Shown here in pieces: positions 1-6,853 of a stretch of DNA of 45,195 bases. The stretch's first letter is position 1; every line of letters starts with the position of its first letter. Source of the DNA: an uncultured Clostridia bacterium (GTDB lineage: Bacteria > Bacillota > Clostridia > Christensenellales > Borkfalkiaceae); assembly GCA_944337235.1 (NCBI GenBank), contig CALVLK010000012.1, positions 1 through 45,195 on the forward strand, in the 5' to 3' direction. The notes under the pieces are model-generated. The model saw only the letters and a list, made by a program, of their open reading frames with translations, searched no databases and was not told the origin of the DNA. The position numbers and the translations under genes are program-made.

Positions 1-65
1 AAAAGAAACCGACAAAGCGGTTTCTAATTCTGACATAAACGCAGAGTGTGCGTATACGTCGCGTT

Positions 66-454
66 TGGTGGACCTGCGCAGAGTCGAACTGCGGTCTTAC
101 AGGGTTCCTCCGCGGATACTACACGCTTAGTCTGTGATCAGATCTCGCCCGCGGACAGTTCACAGACAGCCTGTTCCTTGGGCACATCTCCGAAAGACCT
201 CGCATATCGGGGGAGATCAGCCGATACGCAATGTTCCCCACTCAAATGACGCCGCGTTTTCCGCCGTGGGCAACGGAAAGGCGACGGAGCTTAACGCTGT
301 TAAGCCGCAAGTGCTACGCGGCGCGTTGCGCGACGTGCAGCAACAGATCTTCTGCTTTTATTATCAGCATTTAAATTTAGCCTCGTTTTTACGGAGCCGA
401 GCCTCCGACGTGCATCCGTCAAATTCCGCCTGCAATCGAATCCAGAACAGGCCC
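66..454 (-). ncRNA. ssrA: Transfer-messenger RNA (tmRNA, SsrA)
   Basis: This RNA rescues stalled ribosomes by acting first as tRNA and then as mRNA for a degradation tag. On the minus strand the 5' end GGGCCTG (454-448) pairs over 7 bp with the 3' CAGGTCC that precedes ACCA at 66-69. The tRNA-like 3' part carries GTTCGACTC, as in known tmRNAs, and the 5' part carries TTCTGGATTCGA. The tag frame begins GCT GAT AAT AAA (ADNK) at 368 and ends RVALAA-stop at 300-302. Length is about 389 nt, normal for one-piece tmRNA. The CCA is encoded. An exact consensus promoter lies just upstream at 475-503. The odd point is the tag: 22 codons with six arginines. Confidence 0.96.
300..368 (-). other. tmRNA tag-peptide reading frame
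   Basis: Inside the tmRNA, the frame from GCT at 368-366 to TAA at 302-300 encodes a 22-residue tag. It starts ADNK, contains three RR pairs and ends in ALAA, the usual ClpXP/ClpAP recognition end. The resume codon is inferred, since no in-frame stop delimits it; GCT followed by GAT AAT fits the A-D/E-N start of many clostridial tags. Usual tags are about 8-15 residues and not arginine-rich. Confidence 0.8.
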
Positions 455-474
455 GTTTGCAGAAGGCTTCCTCT

Positions 475-503
475 ATTATATACACGGCTGCGGCATTTGT
501 CAA
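475..503 (-). promoter_or_regulatory. Consensus sigma-70 promoter of ssrA
   Basis: On the minus strand TTGACA (503-498) and TATAAT (480-475) are separated by 17 nt, an exact consensus. Transcription should start near 467, leaving a leader of about 13 nt to be removed from the tmRNA 5' end by RNase P. Confidence 0.9.
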
Positions 504-581
504 ACTCTTTTTTGGAAATTGCGGGACAGGATATGCCCCGTCTGCGTTGTAATGGTGAAAGACATTGAAGGAGAGCAGGAT

Positions 582-1085
582 ATGTATTGTGAAAGATGCG
601 GCTTTGTATTGGACGAGAACAACAGGTGCCCGCGCTGCGGTGCAGAATTTTCGCAGGGGAAGGGGGCTGCCCCCGTACGGCAGCCGCTTGCGCCGCAGGC
701 GACGGTCCCCGCCCTGCAATGCGGCGGGGGAAAACGGCAGGAGAAGGAGCACGGCCCGCTCTCCGTTCTGAGCGTGATCTCGCTCATATTCTCTGCGGTC
801 GGCGTCATTGCCCTCTCGCTCGCCTTTGCCATCTATAACTTCTATGATCTGACGGGGGAGGGCTGGATCATATGGTTCTATCTCTTCGCCTTTTTGCCCG
901 CCGCCGTCATGGCGGTCATCGCCTTTGTGCAGTGCCGCTGCAAAAACCGCTCCGGCGTCTCCCTCGCCGTTGCCGCCTTTGCGCTCGCGGCGTGCGCGCC
1001 CATTGCGGCAGGGATCGGGCAGGCGTTCTTCCTGCTGCTCATCGCCATCATCGACGCCTTCGGCGGATTTATGCCCAGCTATTGA
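582..1085 (+). CDS. Zinc-ribbon membrane protein of unknown function
   Basis: A 167-residue protein I do not recognise at family level. It starts MYCERCGF; the paired CxxC motifs (CERC, CPRC) near residues 3-22 form a short zinc ribbon, as in many small bacterial membrane proteins. A charged linker of about 40 residues follows, then three or four hydrophobic segments. No catalytic motif is visible. I chose the ATG at 582 because AAGGAG lies 8 nt upstream; an earlier in-frame ATG at 519 has no SD and would put a cysteine-rich tail before the ribbon. The stop codon TGA (1083-1085) lies within the -35 box of the next gene. Confidence 0.75.
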   Translation: MYCERCGFVLDENNRCPRCGAEFSQGKGAAPVRQPLAPQATVPALQCGGGKRQEKEHGPLSVLSVISLIFSAVGVIALSLAFAIYNFYDLTGEGWIIWFYLFAFLPAAVMAVIAFVQCRCKNRSGVSLAVAAFALAACAPIAAGIGQAFFLLLIAIIDAFGGFMPSY

Positions 1086-1110
1086 CAGAACGGCGCAGAT
1101 ATGATAGGAT
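1082..1110 (+). promoter_or_regulatory. Promoter of HAD phosphatase gene, start codon at the expected +1
   Basis: TTGACA (1082-1087), 17-nt spacer, TAGGAT (1105-1110). The ATG begins at 1117, six bases after the -10 box, where transcription itself is expected to start. The -35 box overlaps the upstream gene's TGA stop. Confidence 0.65.
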
Positions 1111-1116
1111 AGAGGC

Positions 1117-1788
1117 ATGATATCAGACGCCGAAAGCGTGCTGTTCGATCTGGACGGAACGCTCACCGACCCCTTTGAGGGGATCACCAATTCCATCGTT
1201 CATGCGCTGCGGTATTTCGGCATCGAAGTCGCCGACCGCCGCGAACTTGCCTGTTTTATCGGCCCGCCGCTGGTCGAATCCTTTCGCCTCCGCTTTGGAT
1301 TTTCCGAGGCGGAGGCTTGCCGTGCCGTGGCGCACTACCGCGAATATTACGCCGCGCGCGGGATCTTTGAAAATACCGTCTACGACGGCATCCCGCAGCT
1401 GCTCGATGCGCTCAAAGCCGCGGGAAGGCGGCTGATCCTTGCCACCTCCAAGCCGGAGGTATTTGCAGAGCGCATCCTTGCGCACTTTTCGCTGACGCAG
1501 TTCGACGTCGTCGCGGGGGCGACGCTCGACTCCTCCCGCGTGGAGAAGGCGGACGTCATCGCCTATGCGCTGGAGAAGGCGGGCATCGGTGCAGAGCATG
1601 CCGTGATGGTGGGCGACAGAAAGCACGATGTGCTGGGCGCGCGGGCAAACGAGATCCCCTGCGTGGGCGTTTTGTACGGGTACGGAAGCCGCGAGGAGCT
1701 GACGGCGGCGGGCGCTGCCGCCCTTGCCCGTTCGCCGCAGGCGCTTGCCGACGTATTGTTGGGCAGAAGTGGCGGCGCAGAAGAATAA
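1117..1788 (+). CDS. HAD-family hydrolase, phosphoglycolate phosphatase-like
   Basis: A cytoplasmic phosphatase of the haloacid dehalogenase superfamily, 223 residues, the usual size of Gph/PpaX/PGMB-type enzymes. Motif I is FDLDGTL with the nucleophile Asp11 and acid Asp13; motif II is the ATS of LATSKP; motif IV is GDRKHDVLGA, which holds Mg-binding acids. The alpha-helical cap between motif I and II (about residues 17-90) is the type found in subfamily IA. The substrate cannot be read; phosphoglycolate, pyrophosphate (PpaX) or another small phosphoester are all possible. It has its own promoter and no properly spaced SD (GAGG sits 1 nt from the ATG), so the mRNA may be leaderless. Confidence 0.85.
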   Translation: MISDAESVLFDLDGTLTDPFEGITNSIVHALRYFGIEVADRRELACFIGPPLVESFRLRFGFSEAEACRAVAHYREYYAARGIFENTVYDGIPQLLDALKAAGRRLILATSKPEVFAERILAHFSLTQFDVVAGATLDSSRVEKADVIAYALEKAGIGAEHAVMVGDRKHDVLGARANEIPCVGVLYGYGSREELTAAGAAALARSPQALADVLLGRSGGAEE

Positions 1789-1813
1789 ATTGCCGAAAAA
1801 TGGGATAAGCCGT

Positions 1814-1842
1814 TTGACAAAGACGGTATTGTTAAGTATAAT
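1814..1842 (+). promoter_or_regulatory. Consensus promoter of dut, giving a very short leader
   Basis: TTGACA (1814-1819), 17-nt spacer, TATAAT (1837-1842), an exact consensus. The dut ATG at 1854 lies only 11 nt past the -10 box, so the 5' leader should be about 4-6 nt. No SD is present. Confidence 0.85.
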
Positions 1843-1853
1843 AGTTTCGTGTT

Positions 1854-2303
1854 ATGGAAAAGCAAATGACTGTCAGGGTAAAAAGACTCAATGAACGGGC
1901 GGTGCTGCCCGTGTACGGCTCCGCCTGCGCGGCGGGGGCGGACCTCTGCGCCTGCATCGACGCGACGCTTGCGATCGGTGCGGGGCAGACGGTATTCGTG
2001 CCCACGGGCGTGGCGGTCGAGCTCCCGCCCGGCACGGTGGGGCTGGTGTATGCGCGCAGCGGAATGGCGTGCAAGCGCGATCTTGCCCCCGCCAACAAGG
2101 TGGGCGTCATCGACTGCGACTACCGCGGCGAGATCCTTGTGGCGCTGCACAATCATGGCAGCGAAACGCGCACCATAGAGCCGGGCGAGCGCATCGCACA
2201 GCTCGTCGTCGCGCCCGTCTATACCGTTCGCTTTGAGGAGGCAGAGTCGCTCTCGGACAGCGCACGCGGCGCGGGCGGGTTTGGCTCGACGGGGAGGGTA
2301 TAG
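1854..2303 (+). CDS. dut: Deoxyuridine 5'-triphosphate nucleotidohydrolase (dUTPase)
   Basis: It hydrolyses dUTP to dUMP and pyrophosphate, keeping uracil out of DNA and supplying dUMP for thymidylate synthesis; it acts as a cytoplasmic homotrimer. The 149-residue length is typical. The conserved motifs appear in order: GADLCA (motif 1, about residue 26), YARSGMA (motif 2, about 66), GVIDCDYRGEI with the catalytic Asp (motif 3, about 84), GERIAQLVV (motif 4) and the P-loop-like RGAGGFGSTG at the C-terminus (motif 5). The gene starts within about 5 nt of the predicted transcription start and lacks an SD. It is followed after 2 nt by trmB and is probably cotranscribed with it and the two genes beyond. 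Confidence 0.97.
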   Translation: MEKQMTVRVKRLNERAVLPVYGSACAAGADLCACIDATLAIGAGQTVFVPTGVAVELPPGTVGLVYARSGMACKRDLAPANKVGVIDCDYRGEILVALHNHGSETRTIEPGERIAQLVVAPVYTVRFEEAESLSDSARGAGGFGSTGRV

Positions 2304-2305
2304 GC

Positions 2306-3001
2306 ATGCGCATGCGCAAAAAGCGGCATCTCGACGAGCGGCTTGCACAGTGCGGCGCCGTCCTGCTTGCCCGCGGAAAACCCTGCCGCAACCTGAAGGA
2401 GGCGGCGGAGCATTACCGCGCGCTCATTGATTTTGAAGGGGAATTTGGCAATCGTAATTCCGTACATCTGGAGGTGGGCTGCGGCAACGGCGGGTTTGCC
2501 GCCGCGCTCGCCCTGCGTGAACCGGACATAAACCTCGTTGCGGTGGAGCTGTGTTCCAACGTCATCGTCACCGCGGCGGAGCGCGTTCTGCGCGAGGGCA
2601 TATCCAATGTGCGCTTTCTGAACATTCCCGCAGAGATCCTGCCCTGCTATATCCCCGCAGGCAGCGTCGACGTCATCTATCTGAATTTTTCTACGCCGCT
2701 GCCCGAGACGAGCCGCGCGCGTCAGCGGCTCACCTCGCCGCGCTTTCTCGCCATCTATCACGAGTTGCTGCGCGCGGGGGGACGCATCGTACAAAAGACG
2801 GACAGCGCGCCCTTCTTCGATTATTCGCTGGAACAGTACGAACAGAACGGATTCCGCGTCGTACAGACGACGCGCGACCTTGCCCGCAGCGAATGGGCGG
2901 GGGAGAATATCATCACGGAGTACGAGGAGAATTTCATGCGGCAGGGGATCCCCATCTGCCGTGCCGTGGCGGTAAAATGTGCCCGGGAGGAGAGGATATG
3001 A
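2306..3001 (+). CDS. trmB: tRNA (guanine-N7-)-methyltransferase, TrmB-like
   Basis: A SAM-dependent methyltransferase expected to form m7G46 in the variable loop of tRNAs. It has 231 residues. The SAM-binding motif is VHLEVGCGNGGFA (about residues 52-64), then NLVAVEL, and the C-terminal half follows TrmB: RLTSPRFLAIYHELLRAGG and IVQKTD. The family's NFSDPWPKxRH segment is here NFSTPLPE (Thr130, Leu132, Glu134), so the Asp, Trp and Lys are replaced. Start: GGAGGG lies 9 nt before the ATG at 2306; a second ATG at 2312 is possible. The stop overlaps the next start by 4 nt (ATGA), which indicates translational coupling. The family call is firm, the activity less so. Confidence 0.88.
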   Translation: MRMRKKRHLDERLAQCGAVLLARGKPCRNLKEAAEHYRALIDFEGEFGNRNSVHLEVGCGNGGFAAALALREPDINLVAVELCSNVIVTAAERVLREGISNVRFLNIPAEILPCYIPAGSVDVIYLNFSTPLPETSRARQRLTSPRFLAIYHELLRAGGRIVQKTDSAPFFDYSLEQYEQNGFRVVQTTRDLARSEWAGENIITEYEENFMRQGIPICRAVAVKCAREERI

Positions 3002-4092
3002 AATTTGCATATGCCATGCCGACCAAAGTGATCTTCGGGCGGGACTGCGTGAAGGAGCAGGGTGCGCTTCTGCGTACGCTCGGGGATTCGGCACTCATCG
3101 TCACAGGGAGGAGCTCGGCGCACAACGGCGCGCTGCGCGACGTAGAGGAGGCGCTTGCGGCAAACGGGCAGGACTATACGCTCTTTGACCGCGTGACGCC
3201 CAACCCCGCCGTCGCCTGCGTGCGCGAGGGGGTGCAGCTTGCGAAGGCGGCGGGCGCGGACTTTGTCATCGGCCTGGGCGGCGGATCGCCCATGGACGCG
3301 GCAAAGGCGATCGCAACGCTTGCCGTGCAGGAGCGCGCGGACGACGAAATTTTTGCAGGCGGGTATGAGGACAGGGCGCTGCCCATGGCGCATATTCCCA
3401 CAACGGCGGGAACGGGCAGCGAGGTTACGCCCTATGCCATTCTCACCAACGACGCCATGCAGACCAAGACGAGCATCACGTCCTATGCGATGTTCCCCAG
3501 GCTTGCCTTTCTCGACGGCAAGTATATGCTCTTTCTGCCGCAGGAGAGCACGGTAAACACCGCGCTCGACGCGCTTTCGCATGCGGCGGAGGGGATGCTT
3601 TCGCGCAATGCCACGCCGCTCTCCGATCTGTATGCGGAGGAGAGCCTGCGCATTCTGGCGCCCATTCTGCCGCGGCTGCGCGGGGCGCTCTCGGCGGACG
3701 ATCGCGACATGCTGCTCTATGCCTCCTGCCTTGCGGGCATGACGATCGCACAGTCCGGCACGACGGCGGTGCACGGCATGGGGTACTATCTGACCTACTT
3801 CTACGGGATCGACCACGGCAGGGCAAACGGCCTTCTCTTGGGTGAGACGCTGCGCCTGTGCTGTGAGAAGGGGCTTGCGCAGGCGGACAGGATCCTGCGT
3901 GCGCTGCATCTTGCGGACGCGGACGCGTTCTGTTCCCTGCTCTCGTCGCTTTTGGGCAGACGGGAGGATATCCCGCGCGAGCGCCTTCTGGATTTTGCCG
4001 GGAGATCTGTCAGCAATAAAAATATTAAAAAATCAATCTATGAGCCGACGGCGGAGGAGTTGGCGCGGATCTTTCTGCGCTCCTTTGCGTAA
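2998..4092 (+). CDS. Iron-containing alcohol dehydrogenase
   Basis: A 364-residue group III NAD(P)-dependent alcohol dehydrogenase, cytoplasmic. The N-terminal nucleotide-binding part carries GLGGGSPMDAAKA (about residues 96-108) and HIPTTAGTGSE, both family signatures. The metal ligands fit the pattern Asp191, His195 (DALSHAAEG), His259 (HGMGY) and His273 (DHGRAN). Substrate is not predictable; butanol, propanediol and other alcohol/aldehyde pairs are all used in this family. It overlaps trmB by 4 nt and is followed after 15 nt by a glycosyltransferase gene, so it lies in the dut-trmB transcription unit without obvious pathway link. Confidence 0.92.
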   Translation: MKFAYAMPTKVIFGRDCVKEQGALLRTLGDSALIVTGRSSAHNGALRDVEEALAANGQDYTLFDRVTPNPAVACVREGVQLAKAAGADFVIGLGGGSPMDAAKAIATLAVQERADDEIFAGGYEDRALPMAHIPTTAGTGSEVTPYAILTNDAMQTKTSITSYAMFPRLAFLDGKYMLFLPQESTVNTALDALSHAAEGMLSRNATPLSDLYAEESLRILAPILPRLRGALSADDRDMLLYASCLAGMTIAQSGTTAVHGMGYYLTYFYGIDHGRANGLLLGETLRLCCEKGLAQADRILRALHLADADAFCSLLSSLLGRREDIPRERLLDFAGRSVSNKNIKKSIYEPTAEELARIFLRSFA

Positions 4093-4107
4093 GGTTCGGA
4101 GGGGATT

Positions 4108-5451
4108 ATGGCGTGGCATCAGACGCTGTATGAAGTTTTATCCACGATCAACAATGTCATCTTATTTCTGATCGGAATTCCGTTTTCGCTGCAGCTTATC
4201 TTTATGCTGCTCTTCTGGCTGCCCAAGAAGCGGTATGCCAAAAGCGACAAGAAGAACCGCCTGTGTGTGATCATCTGCGCGCACAACGAGGAGGACGTCA
4301 TCGCCAACACCGTGCGGCGTATCTTCGAGCGGCAGAATTACCCGCGCGAGCTCTACGACGTATATGTGGTGGCGCACAACTGTACCGACCGCACGGCAGA
4401 GCTGGCAAGGGCGGCGGGGGCGATCGTGTTTGTGCACGACGATCCCGATCCAGCGCACCATATCGTGTCGTATGCGCTGCGGCACGGGTACGAAAAGATC
4501 TTAGAGACGGGCATCGACTACGCCTTCTCCATCCGGCTGGACGCGGACAATCACATCAACGACGACTTCTTCTCGCTGATGAACGACGCCTTCTGCGCGG
4601 GCGTGCAGATCGCGCGGCCGTACGAGTCTGCGCTCAACATGACGCAGAATCAGTTCACGCGCGCCTGCGGGCTGTATTATACCTTCGATTCCCGCTTTGC
4701 TTCGCGCGTGCGCGAGCGGCTGCACCTGGACGCCCACGTCAACGGCCCCGGCTCGATGACGGATATGAACATCATCCGCAAGCTGGGCGGGTACGACACG
4801 ATCAGCATCGTCGAGGACACGGAGTTCTGCTTCAAGCGCATGCTGGATGGATACCGCTGCCACTTTGTCGAGGACGCCGTGGTGTACGAGGATCTGCCTT
4901 CCTCCTTCCGCGATACGATGAACCGCAACAAGCGCATTGCATCGGGCAATGTAAGGCTGCTTGCCAAATATACGCCGCGCATGCTCTGGAATACGGTAAA
5001 ACAGCTGCGCCTCTCCTTTGTGGAGCAGTTGCTCACCTACTTCTTTATGATCATCTGCGTGCTGCTCTGTACCTGGATCCCTGCATATTATATCTATGCG
5101 TGCAGCTATCTGGGCGCAAACGGGCTGATGAGCTATGGCGACGTCGCCGCGGCGGGGCTGTCCGGCCCCGGATTTTGGGAGCTGCTCCTCATCATCGGCT
5201 GCTGCCTTGCCGTCCTGTTTGTGTTTGCGGGCATCGCACAGGGGCTTTTGCTCGTGCTGCTCGACTATCGCAAGATGGGCGCAGCGCGGCGGCGCGACCT
5301 GCTCTCGGGGGCGTTCCTCTTTCCGTTCTTTACGGTCATCTATTGCGTCACCATGGCGATCGGGGTGTTCAGCAAACCGCGTTGGGCAAAGATCAACCGC
5401 AACACGGGCGAGAAGCTTCCCGAAAGTACCGCCGAACGCGAGCGCGAATAG
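4108..5451 (+). CDS. Membrane-bound family 2 glycosyltransferase
   Basis: A 447-residue processive-type GT2 enzyme. One membrane segment near residues 16-37 precedes the cytoplasmic GT-A domain, which has CVIICAHNEE at its start, RLDADNHI (DxD-type metal/UDP-sugar site), VEDTEFCFK (catalytic acid region) and RNKRIASG in the place of the QxxRW motif. Three or four membrane segments follow from about residue 310. This arrangement resembles poly-N-acetylglucosamine, cellulose or hyaluronan synthases, so a surface polysaccharide or glycolipid product is likely; the sugar is unknown. GGAGGGG gives a strong SD. A hairpin terminator follows at 5487. Confidence 0.88.
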   Translation: MAWHQTLYEVLSTINNVILFLIGIPFSLQLIFMLLFWLPKKRYAKSDKKNRLCVIICAHNEEDVIANTVRRIFERQNYPRELYDVYVVAHNCTDRTAELARAAGAIVFVHDDPDPAHHIVSYALRHGYEKILETGIDYAFSIRLDADNHINDDFFSLMNDAFCAGVQIARPYESALNMTQNQFTRACGLYYTFDSRFASRVRERLHLDAHVNGPGSMTDMNIIRKLGGYDTISIVEDTEFCFKRMLDGYRCHFVEDAVVYEDLPSSFRDTMNRNKRIASGNVRLLAKYTPRMLWNTVKQLRLSFVEQLLTYFFMIICVLLCTWIPAYYIYACSYLGANGLMSYGDVAAAGLSGPGFWELLLIIGCCLAVLFVFAGIAQGLLLVLLDYRKMGAARRRDLLSGAFLFPFFTVIYCVTMAIGVFSKPRWAKINRNTGEKLPESTAERERE

Positions 5452-5486
5452 CCCGCCTTGCGCGCAAAAAAGAAAATTATTTTTGC

Positions 5487-5520
5487 AAAAGATCCGATTT
5501 GTACGTTCGGATCTTTTTTT
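5487..5520 (+). terminator. Intrinsic terminator after the glycosyltransferase gene
   Basis: AAAAGATCCGA (5487-5497) pairs with TCGGATCTTTT (5507-5517), with a 9-nt loop and a T-run to 5520. Confidence 0.9.
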
Positions 5521-5541
5521 GAAAAATTTTTTCGCGAATTA

Positions 5542-5569
5542 TTGACATATCAAAATTCAGTGATACAAT
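5542..5569 (+). promoter_or_regulatory. Promoter of the duplicated lipoprotein locus
   Basis: TTGACA (5542-5547), 16-nt spacer, TACAAT (5564-5569). No second promoter of this quality is seen before the repeat copy at 6333, so the whole locus may be one transcript. Confidence 0.8.
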
Positions 5570-5606
5570 ATAAGTGGAAATATTTTTGATAAGGAGGAAA
5601 GAAAGA

Positions 5607-6107
5607 ATGAAACATGGAAAGAAGGTAGCGGCATTGATCGCGGCGGTGCTGATGCTTGGCTGCATCGGCATGGCAGGGTGCAAAGAAGAGGCGCCGCCCG
5701 AGGAGCCAAAGGTACCCACGTTGGAAGATCAGTATGTGGTCTTTACCAACAACTACGGCCAAAGCTATCGGGCAAATTTGGATCACATCGGTTGGGAATG
5801 GAGTTTGCTGCAGGTGAACTATAATTACAGCGAAGATAAAGTGTATACGTTCACCTATGAGGCGTTTTATACGGCGAATGATGAGCCGACGGGCGCCAAG
5901 GGCGGCTACGGCTTTCCGCATGAGCCGATCGTAGGGTGGGATCAATTTACCGATGAGGATTACATGGTCCCCGGGAACAGACCAAATAATTATACTGTTG
6001 AAGCCGTAGTCCCGCGGGAAGAGGAAGGGAGCTATTATAGTTTTTCTTTGAGAGTGGTAATTTATCCTGAGGATACGATCATTGAAGAGGGGATACGACA
6101 ATTTTAA
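5607..6107 (+). CDS. Predicted lipoprotein, copy 1 of a tandem pair
   Basis: A 166-residue predicted lipoprotein with no family I recognise. It has a lipoprotein signal peptide (positive MKHGKK, hydrophobic core, MAGC with the modified Cys at about residue 25), an acidic-proline linker (EEAPPEEP), then a compact domain rich in Tyr, Glu and beta-prone residues ending VVIYPEDTIIEEG. It should sit on the outer face of the cytoplasmic membrane. AAGGAGG gives the SD; an upstream in-frame ATG at 5574 would add residues before the signal peptide and lacks an SD. The gene at 6333 is a near copy, with the same length and about 70% identical residues by eye. The next gene is a truncated copy of the one at 6854. 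Confidence 0.85.
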   Translation: MKHGKKVAALIAAVLMLGCIGMAGCKEEAPPEEPKVPTLEDQYVVFTNNYGQSYRANLDHIGWEWSLLQVNYNYSEDKVYTFTYEAFYTANDEPTGAKGGYGFPHEPIVGWDQFTDEDYMVPGNRPNNYTVEAVVPREEEGSYYSFSLRVVIYPEDTIIEEGIRQF

Positions 6108-6130
6108 TGGATATAAGAAAGGAGTGAAGT

Positions 6131-6298
6131 ATGAAAGTTACAAAGAAGATGAAGGCATTGTTAGCAGGGGTTTTGCTCCTGGTGCTCAGTTTTTGCCTGT
6201 TGGGTAACACCGGCGCGATCGGCGCCGCAGCCGAAGAAGAATTTACCTTGGACGCTGTTGCCGAGGAATGTGCAGAGATGACCGCAAACGCGGATTAA
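6131..6298 (+). CDS. Truncated 55-residue copy of the secreted protein encoded at 6854
   Basis: A small ORF with SD (GGAGTG) and ATG at 6131. Its first 51 residues (signal peptide ending GAAA, then EEEFTLDAVAEECAEMT) match the N-terminus of the 242-residue protein at 6854 with only a few changes; it then ends ANAD-stop. It therefore looks like the remnant of a tandem duplication of the lipoprotein/secreted-protein pair, in which nearly all of the first secreted-protein copy was lost. It could still be made as a 20-residue mature peptide. It may be classed as a pseudogene; no function can be read. Confidence 0.7.
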   Translation: MKVTKKMKALLAGVLLLVLSFCLLGNTGAIGAAAEEEFTLDAVAEECAEMTANAD

Positions 6299-6332
6299 AA
6301 TAGATCAAAAATATGTAAGGAGGAAAGAAAGA

Positions 6333-6833
6333 ATGAAGCATGGAAAGAAGGTAGCGGCATTGATGGCGGCGGTGCTGATGCTTGGCTGCATCGGCATGGC
6401 GGGGTGCAAAGAAGAGGCGCCGCCCGAGGAGCCGCAGGAGCCAACGTTGGAAGATCAGTATATTGTCTTTACCAACAACTTTGGTCAAAGCTATCGGATC
6501 AACCTGGAACGGATCGGGTGGGAGTCACATTTGGTGTCGCTGCTATACAACTACCACCCGGGGCGGGTGTATACCTTTACCTACGCAACGTATTATACAG
6601 CGAACGACGAGCCGACGGGGATCACAGGGGGATATGGGTTGCCGACTGAGCCGGTATTGGAATGGCAGCAGCTGACCGATGAGGACTTTATGGTCTACGG
6701 AGACAGACCTGGAAGGTACCCTATTGAAACCTATGTTCCGCGTGAGGAAGAAGGGGAGTACTATAATTTCTGTTTAAGGGTGGTAATTTATCCTGAGGAT
6801 ACGATCATTGAAGAAGGATTGCAGCAATATTGA
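6333..6833 (+). CDS. Predicted lipoprotein, copy 2 of a tandem pair
   Basis: The 166-residue paralogue of the gene at 5607: the same signal peptide and lipobox (MAGC), the same EEAPPEEP linker and the same C-terminal VVIYPEDTIIEEG. The SD region and first codons are nearly identical to copy 1, and the two starts are 726 bp apart. Differences are concentrated in the middle (about residues 55-130), suggesting divergence after duplication or selection on the exposed part. The secreted-protein gene at 6854 follows after 20 nt. Function unknown. Confidence 0.85.
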   Translation: MKHGKKVAALMAAVLMLGCIGMAGCKEEAPPEEPQEPTLEDQYIVFTNNFGQSYRINLERIGWESHLVSLLYNYHPGRVYTFTYATYYTANDEPTGITGGYGLPTEPVLEWQQLTDEDFMVYGDRPGRYPIETYVPREEEGEYYNFCLRVVIYPEDTIIEEGLQQY

Positions 6834-6853
6834 AAAGAGATAAGGAGTGAAAT

